A stretch of DNA of 11,571 bases, from NCBI GenBank assembly GCA_964574395.1, contig CAZNNL010000056.1:1-11571 (forward strand), written 5' to 3'. Under the pieces are notes generated by a model. The model did not search any database and was not told the DNA's origin. It worked only from the letters and a program-made list of their open reading frames with translations. The position numbers were made by a program, and so were the translations under genes. This document shows, one piece after another, positions 8,303 to 11,571 of the stretch (its first letter is position 1; each line of letters begins with the position of its first letter). This stretch comes from JAXGQD01 sp964574395 (GTDB lineage Bacteria > Bacillota > Clostridia > Saccharofermentanales > Fastidiosipilaceae).

Positions 8303-8349
8303 GCGACCACCGGGCTAAGCTATTCCAGCAAAGCCCCACTTAATTTGTC

Positions 8350-8373
8350 ATTAGGTGCAATCGGGCACTTAAT
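8350..8373 (+). other. Stem-loop upstream of the binding-protein gene
   Basis: ATTAGGTGC (8350-8358) pairs with GCACTTAAT (8365-8373) over 9 bp including one G-U pair, with a 6-nt loop AATCGG. It lies in the 97-nt gap between permease and binding protein, 15 nt upstream of GGAGGA at 8389-8394. A weaker GGGCT/AGCCC pairing (8312-8316 with 8332-8336) precedes it. No T-run directly follows, so it is more likely an mRNA processing or stability element, or a weak attenuator, than a full terminator. Confidence 0.5.
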
Positions 8374-8399
8374 AATATAAATCCAGATGGAGGAATTTC

Positions 8400-9356
8400 A
8401 TGAGAAAGAAAATAATTGCGTTAGCAGTATCTGCCTCAGTATTGGCCTTTAGCCTTATGGCTTGTGGCGGTGGTACAACCACAACAAAAGCAGCAGAAGG
8501 TGAAACTACTGCGGCAGCAGGCGACAAATACAAAGTCGTACTCGTAACCATGGACAGCACTGACCAACATTGGGTAAATGTTGATAAAGGTGCTAAAGAA
8601 GTAGCAGACGCCAATGGTGTTGACTACAAGTGGCTCGCTCCTGACAAAAAGGACGACGCACAACAAATCGAGCGCGTTAACAACGCAGTAGCGGAAGGTG
8701 CCAACGCAATCCTTATCGCAGCTAATGGCCCTGACGCCGTAACCAAAGCATTGGAAGATGCGCAGGCAGCTGGCGTTAAGATTATCTATGTTGACTCCCC
8801 TGCAAACTACCCTGCAGAAGCTACCTTCTCAACAGACAACGAAGCCGCAGGTAAAACTGCTGGTGAAGAAATGCTCAAAGCACTTGAAGCAGGTGGTGTA
8901 AAAGACGGTAACATCGGTATCGTTAACATCAACTCATCTACCGCATCAACCGTAGCCAGAGAAAAAGGCTTCCGTGCCGCGTTCGAAGGCAAGGGTTTCA
9001 CTATCCTTGAAACACAATACGGCGAAGGCGACCCTGCTAAATCACAAGACATCGCTGACAACTACATCACACAAGACGTAGTCGGTATGTTTGGTGCTAA
9101 CGAAGGCGCAACAGTTGGTGTTGGTAATGCTATTAAAGCTTCTGGCAAAACGATTGTCGGCGTAGGCTTCGACAAATCAGACGCTATCAAAGGTCTAGTA
9201 AAAGACGGTTCTCTCCTCGCAACCATGGCTCAAAACCCTGACGTAATGGGTAAAATGGGTATGGAAGCAGCCATCAAAGTTCTCAAAGGCGAAAAGCTAG
9301 CTGAGACCAATGTTGACACAGGCGTTTCCGTTCTGACCAAAGACAACATCGACTAA
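8400..9356 (+). CDS. Sugar-binding lipoprotein of the ABC importer, RbsB-like
   Basis: Extracytoplasmic solute-binding protein (periplasmic-binding-protein 4 / RbsB-like fold), anchored as a lipoprotein and delivering the sugar to the permease. The signal peptide has MRKK, a hydrophobic core, and the lipobox LMAC with Cys22 as the predicted lipidated residue. A Gly/Thr/Ala-rich linker follows (23-41). The two-lobed binding domain begins at about residue 43 (KYKVVLVTMDSTDQHW) and includes QQIERVNNAVAEGANAILIAA (88-108), IIYVDSP (128-134) and FSTDNEAAG (143-151), all typical of RbsB relatives. Its 318 residues are normal for a lipoprotein member. Codon use is visibly richer in C-ending codons (AAC, ATC, GAC) than the rest of the window, as expected for a highly expressed gene. 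The start has GGAGGA 5 nt upstream. Ligand unknown. Confidence 0.93.
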   Translation: MRKKIIALAVSASVLAFSLMACGGGTTTTKAAEGETTAAAGDKYKVVLVTMDSTDQHWVNVDKGAKEVADANGVDYKWLAPDKKDDAQQIERVNNAVAEGANAILIAANGPDAVTKALEDAQAAGVKIIYVDSPANYPAEATFSTDNEAAGKTAGEEMLKALEAGGVKDGNIGIVNINSSTASTVAREKGFRAAFEGKGFTILETQYGEGDPAKSQDIADNYITQDVVGMFGANEGATVGVGNAIKASGKTIVGVGFDKSDAIKGLVKDGSLLATMAQNPDVMGKMGMEAAIKVLKGEKLAETNVDTGVSVLTKDNID

Positions 9357-9365
9357 GTCAATTGT

Positions 9366-9408
9366 GACAAGCAAGGTTCTATGAATCTATGAGCTATGGA
9401 GGCTTGTC
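9366..9408 (+). promoter_or_regulatory. Possible antiterminator pairing
   Basis: GACAAGC at 9366-9372 is complementary over 7 nt to GCTTGTC at 9402-9408, which is the 5' arm of the terminator hairpin. The same heptamer recurs in the 3' arm (9419-9425), so the two pairings exclude each other. The loop between holds three near-repeats CTATGA, CTATGA, CTATGG (9379, 9387, 9394). The alternative stem is weaker than the 11-bp terminator and a 7-nt match can arise by chance here. Confidence 0.25.
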
Positions 9409-9458
9409 CTAGGAATGGGACAAGCCTCTTGTGCTTCTTTCTGAGAGGTGAGGTATGA
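9396..9458 (+). CDS. Possible 20-codon leader ORF ahead of the kinase
   Basis: An ATG at 9396 opens a 20-codon frame that reads through the whole terminator hairpin and its T-tract. It stops with TGA at 9456-9458, overlapping the kinase ATG (ATGA at 9455-9458). Ribosomes on it would melt the hairpin and could reinitiate at the kinase. Its ribosome site is weak (only GAG, too close to the start), and a frame this short can arise by chance. No similarity is recognised. Confidence 0.15.
   Translation: MEACPRNGTSLLCFFLRGEV
9399..9428 (+). terminator. Intrinsic-terminator-like hairpin between binding protein and kinase
   Basis: GAGGCTTGTCC (9399-9409) and GGACAAGCCTC (9418-9428) form a perfect 11-bp stem with an 8-nt loop. 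A pyrimidine-rich, imperfect T-tract follows (9429-9442). It lies 42 nt after the binding-protein stop and 26 nt before the kinase start. The interrupted T-tract suggests partial termination, which would lower kinase and dehydrogenase expression relative to the transporter. No separate promoter is evident between the hairpin and the kinase. Confidence 0.7.
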
Positions 9459-10480
9459 AAAAGGGTATAGCTGTTGCAGGTAATTTGATTATGGATTATT
9501 ACAAACAGATCGATGTTTACCCAGAGCATTCTAATCTAACGACCATTCATTCCGTGCAGACGGCGATAGGGGGCGCGGTTTGTAGTTGTGCTATCGACTT
9601 AGCGCGTATAGATCCCGTTTTGCCAGTCTATGCATATGGAATTGTTGGAGAAGATGAGAGTGGACACGAAATTGTCAGGCAAATGTCCGCCTACCCTATG
9701 CTCAACTGTGATGGCATACAATATCAAGGGCAGACCTCATTCACGGATGTATTAGAAGATCTTACAAATCACACGAGAACCTTTTTCCAATATCGAGGAG
9801 CAAATGCTCATCTATCAGACAAACATTTTGATTTTACGAATTTTCCTGCCTCGTTTATCCACATTGGCTACATTTTGCTATTAGATGGCATGGATGCTGA
9901 AGATAGCACGTATGGCACGGTCATGGCGCGCGTTCTGGCACGTGCCCAAGCTGCAGGTATTAAGACTTCTATAGATGTGGTTAGCGAAGCCTCGGATCGC
10001 TTCAAGAAATTGGTTCCTCCCGCTTTGAAATATAGCGATTACTGCATTATCAACGAACTCGAAGCATCAAAAACTTGCGGTATTCCCGTGCGCGACGTAG
10101 ATGGCAAACTTTCTGCAGAGCAACTCAAAAAGGTCCTACATGCCCTAAAGGCAATGGGCGTTAAAGAATGGGTAGTTATTCATGCGCGCGAAGGTGCTAT
10201 AGGCTTAGATAAGGAAGGGAATTATGCCCTGAGCCCGGCTCTTCAGCTTGAACCATCATTTATTAAAGGTACAACTGGGGCAGGCGACGCTTTCCTATCC
10301 GGCACTTTGTACGGTGCTTGGGCTGGCCAAAATTTGCAAGAGTCCATTGAATTAGGTATTGCTAGTGCGGCCTCATCGCTTGGCGAAACTTCATCCACTG
10401 CGGGTGTTAAACCTGAAGCGGATCTAAGACTTTTTTATGAAAGTATGGCAAAAGAAAACTGGGAAGGATTTACCTTATGA
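9455..10480 (+). CDS. PfkB-family carbohydrate kinase
   Basis: Ribokinase-fold (PfkB) cytoplasmic kinase that transfers phosphate from ATP to a sugar, polyol or nucleoside hydroxyl. In 341 residues it has the N-terminal strand and substrate Asp region GNLIMDY (9-15), the first PfkB signature around IGGAVCSCAIDLA (38-50), an NELEA motif (200-204), and the second signature GTTGAGDAF (272-280) with anion-hole glycines and presumed catalytic Asp278. The first signature is unusual: where relatives usually have Asn a few residues after the GG pair (GG-x3-N), this protein has Ser44. It is longer than RbsK (309 aa) and not a clear match to ribokinase, fructokinase or 1-phosphofructokinase. GAGAGGTGAGG just before the ATG supports the start. 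Its stop overlaps the start of the dehydrogenase gene by ATGA, so the two are probably translated together and act in one pathway. It may phosphorylate the sugar or polyol brought in by the ABC system. Confidence 0.85.
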   Translation: MKKGIAVAGNLIMDYYKQIDVYPEHSNLTTIHSVQTAIGGAVCSCAIDLARIDPVLPVYAYGIVGEDESGHEIVRQMSAYPMLNCDGIQYQGQTSFTDVLEDLTNHTRTFFQYRGANAHLSDKHFDFTNFPASFIHIGYILLLDGMDAEDSTYGTVMARVLARAQAAGIKTSIDVVSEASDRFKKLVPPALKYSDYCIINELEASKTCGIPVRDVDGKLSAEQLKKVLHALKAMGVKEWVVIHAREGAIGLDKEGNYALSPALQLEPSFIKGTTGAGDAFLSGTLYGAWAGQNLQESIELGIASAASSLGETSSTAGVKPEADLRLFYESMAKENWEGFTL

Positions 10481-11571
10481 AAGAAGTAGTCATTTTTGGT
10501 GGGGGCAGTGTTGGTCGCGGCTTTGTCGGCGAAATCTGCTCAGATGCAGGTATGCGTGTGCGCATTTTCGACATGCAAGCAAGCCTTATTGAAGGCATCA
10601 ACAAAGATGAAGGCTACTTACATTTCACAATTAGCAATAGTGGACGTAGTGAGAAGTGGATAAAGCCAGCACACGCCGACTTTTCAAGCAATCAAGCGGC
10701 GGTCAATGAAGCAATTTTAGAGGCGGATTTGATTGCAAGTTCGGTGGGGGCTGGGGTTTTGCCAAAAATAATGCCCGCATTAGCCGAAGCTTTAGAAGCC
10801 AGGATTAAAGTCCGTCCCGAACCCATCAATATTCTATTATGCGAAAACCTACACGGTGTAGCTGCGCTTACGCGGGAATGGCTACATAGTTATTTGAAAG
10901 ACATTTCTACTGATTTATTTGATGAAAAAGTAGGCCTACTCACCACATCAATCGGGCGTATGATACCGGTAGCGACAGACGAATTACTTGCGCTGCATCC
11001 CGCGGCTATTCAAGTTGAGCCGTACAAGTTTCTTCCCTATGACATCCATGCGGTGAAAGGCGAGATGCCGGATGTGCCGTATTTACATGGGGAGACGGAT
11101 GTTGATTTTAACTACTATGCTGACCGTAAGCTCTATGTGCACAATATGGGACATTCGATGTGTGCTTACTTGGCAGAATATTTTGATTATGAATACATTT
11201 CCGAAGCAATCAACGATTCTCAGATTCGCTATTTTGTACACCAAGCAATGAACGAAAGTGCGCATGCGCTTGCCAAAAAATATGGGCAAAATGAAGACCT
11301 CATCCTGGCCCACGTTGGCGACCTTCTCTTCCGCTTCAGTAACAAACTCTTGTATGATACGGCCGAACGCGTCGGTCGCGATCCAAAACGCAAAACAGCT
11401 CGGGGTGATCGCTTCTTAGGCGCCTTTGAATTGTGTTTAGAAACGGAGTCAGAATGCCAATTTGTATCCTTAGCGCTAGCAGCAGGTTTACAAAAACTTA
11501 AGCTAGAGTTTTCTTATAGTGACGAAGAAGTTTTTGAATACCTTAGGGAGCAAGAATTTAGCCTCTTTGCT
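10477..11571 (+). CDS. Mannitol-1-phosphate 5-dehydrogenase family protein (3' end outside window)
   Basis: NAD-dependent polyol-phosphate/ketose-phosphate oxidoreductase of the long-chain mannitol dehydrogenase family. The archetype MtlD interconverts mannitol 1-phosphate and fructose 6-phosphate. The 365 codons in view are open to the last base with no stop, and MtlD is about 382 residues, so only a short tail is missing. The N-terminal Rossmann motif is VVIFGGGSVGRGFVG (4-18), the pattern of MtlD's FGAGNIGRGFIG. CENLHG is at 122-127 and SIGRMIP at 158-164. The family catalytic motif K-x4-N-x2-H is intact (Lys218, Asn223, His226 in KLYVHNMGH), and the C-terminal RVGRDPKRK...DRFLGA block (298-316) is MtlD-like. 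It starts within the kinase stop (ATGA). No PTS gene is in the window; uptake is by ABC transporter, so the phosphorylated substrate would have to come from a kinase. Other substrates such as arabitol phosphate are possible, and tagaturonate/fructuronate reductases share the superfamily but fit the signatures less well. Confidence 0.85.
   Translation, partial: MKEVVIFGGGSVGRGFVGEICSDAGMRVRIFDMQASLIEGINKDEGYLHFTISNSGRSEKWIKPAHADFSSNQAAVNEAILEADLIASSVGAGVLPKIMPALAEALEARIKVRPEPINILLCENLHGVAALTREWLHSYLKDISTDLFDEKVGLLTTSIGRMIPVATDELLALHPAAIQVEPYKFLPYDIHAVKGEMPDVPYLHGETDVDFNYYADRKLYVHNMGHSMCAYLAEYFDYEYISEAINDSQIRYFVHQAMNESAHALAKKYGQNEDLILAHVGDLLFRFSNKLLYDTAERVGRDPKRKTARGDRFLGAFELCLETESECQFVSLALAAGLQKLKLEFSYSDEEVFEYLREQEFSLFA

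Noticed and set aside
8312..8336. GGGCT/AGCCC stem after the permease as a terminator
   Set aside because: Only 5 bp with a 15-nt loop and no T-run; too weak to call.
8002..8343. 113-codon + frame overlapping the permease gene end
   Set aside because: Its Arg/His/Cys-rich translation is typical of an out-of-frame reading of membrane-protein DNA; the permease frame is clearly the coding one.
11083..11313. Antisense 76-codon frame at the right end
   Set aside because: It lies wholly inside the MtlD-like gene, including its catalytic K-x4-N-x2-H motif, and has no family resemblance.
1..11571. Defence system, prophage, insertion sequence, CRISPR or tRNA/rRNA genes
   Set aside because: No transposase, integrase, repeat array, terminal inverted repeats or RNA-gene signatures were seen; all nine main genes belong to metabolic or transport families.

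Overview
This 11.6 kb window is a compact, single-strand block of bacterial catabolic genes. All nine supported genes lie on the + strand. The short intergenic gaps, strong GGAGG-type ribosome sites, AT-leaning composition, a lipoprotein sugar-binding protein with a Thr/Ala-rich linker, and xylA/xylB next to an RbsABC-type importer all fit a low-to-medium-GC Bacillota, probably a clostridial relative. That placement is inference from style, not from a phylogenetic marker. No rRNA, tRNA, CRISPR array, transposase, phage gene or defence gene was seen, and no transcription regulator lies in the window.

Layout: (1) Positions 12-2725 hold two tightly coupled genes. One is an N-acyl-D-amino-acid deacylase-family amidohydrolase with its metal ligands intact. 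The other is a SelA/DgaE-like PLP enzyme that overlaps it by a few bases. Together they look like a 'deacylate, then eliminate ammonia' module. (2) Positions 2764-5613 hold xylA (xylose isomerase) and xylB (xylulokinase), which take D-xylose to D-xylulose 5-phosphate. (3) Positions 5614-5773 form a gene-free leader with promoter-like elements and a small hairpin. (4) Positions 5774-9356 encode a complete ABC sugar importer of the ribose/xylose/galactose class, in the order ATPase, permease, lipoprotein binding protein. A hairpin lies just before the binding-protein gene. (5) A terminator-like hairpin (9399-9428) separates the binding protein from a PfkB-family sugar kinase (9455-10480). The kinase overlaps by ATGA a mannitol-1-phosphate 5-dehydrogenase-family gene that runs off the window end, about 365 codons in and probably nearly complete.

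How the genes may work together: the ABC system imports a free sugar or polyol. XylA and XylB handle xylose and xylulose. The coupled kinase and MtlD-like dehydrogenase would suit a route in which an imported polyol is phosphorylated first and then oxidised to a ketose phosphate, which is unusual because MtlD enzymes are normally paired with PTS uptake. The substrate of that branch cannot be read from sequence. The transport/kinase order (A-C-B-kinase) resembles E. coli rbsACBK, but the kinase is not a close RbsK match. The first two genes may belong to an upstream operon that reads into xylA.

The genes are mostly well-known families. The points worth a second look are the pairing of families (deacylase with DgaE-like enzyme; ABC importer with PfkB kinase and MtlD) and the possible RNA-level control between transporter and kinase.
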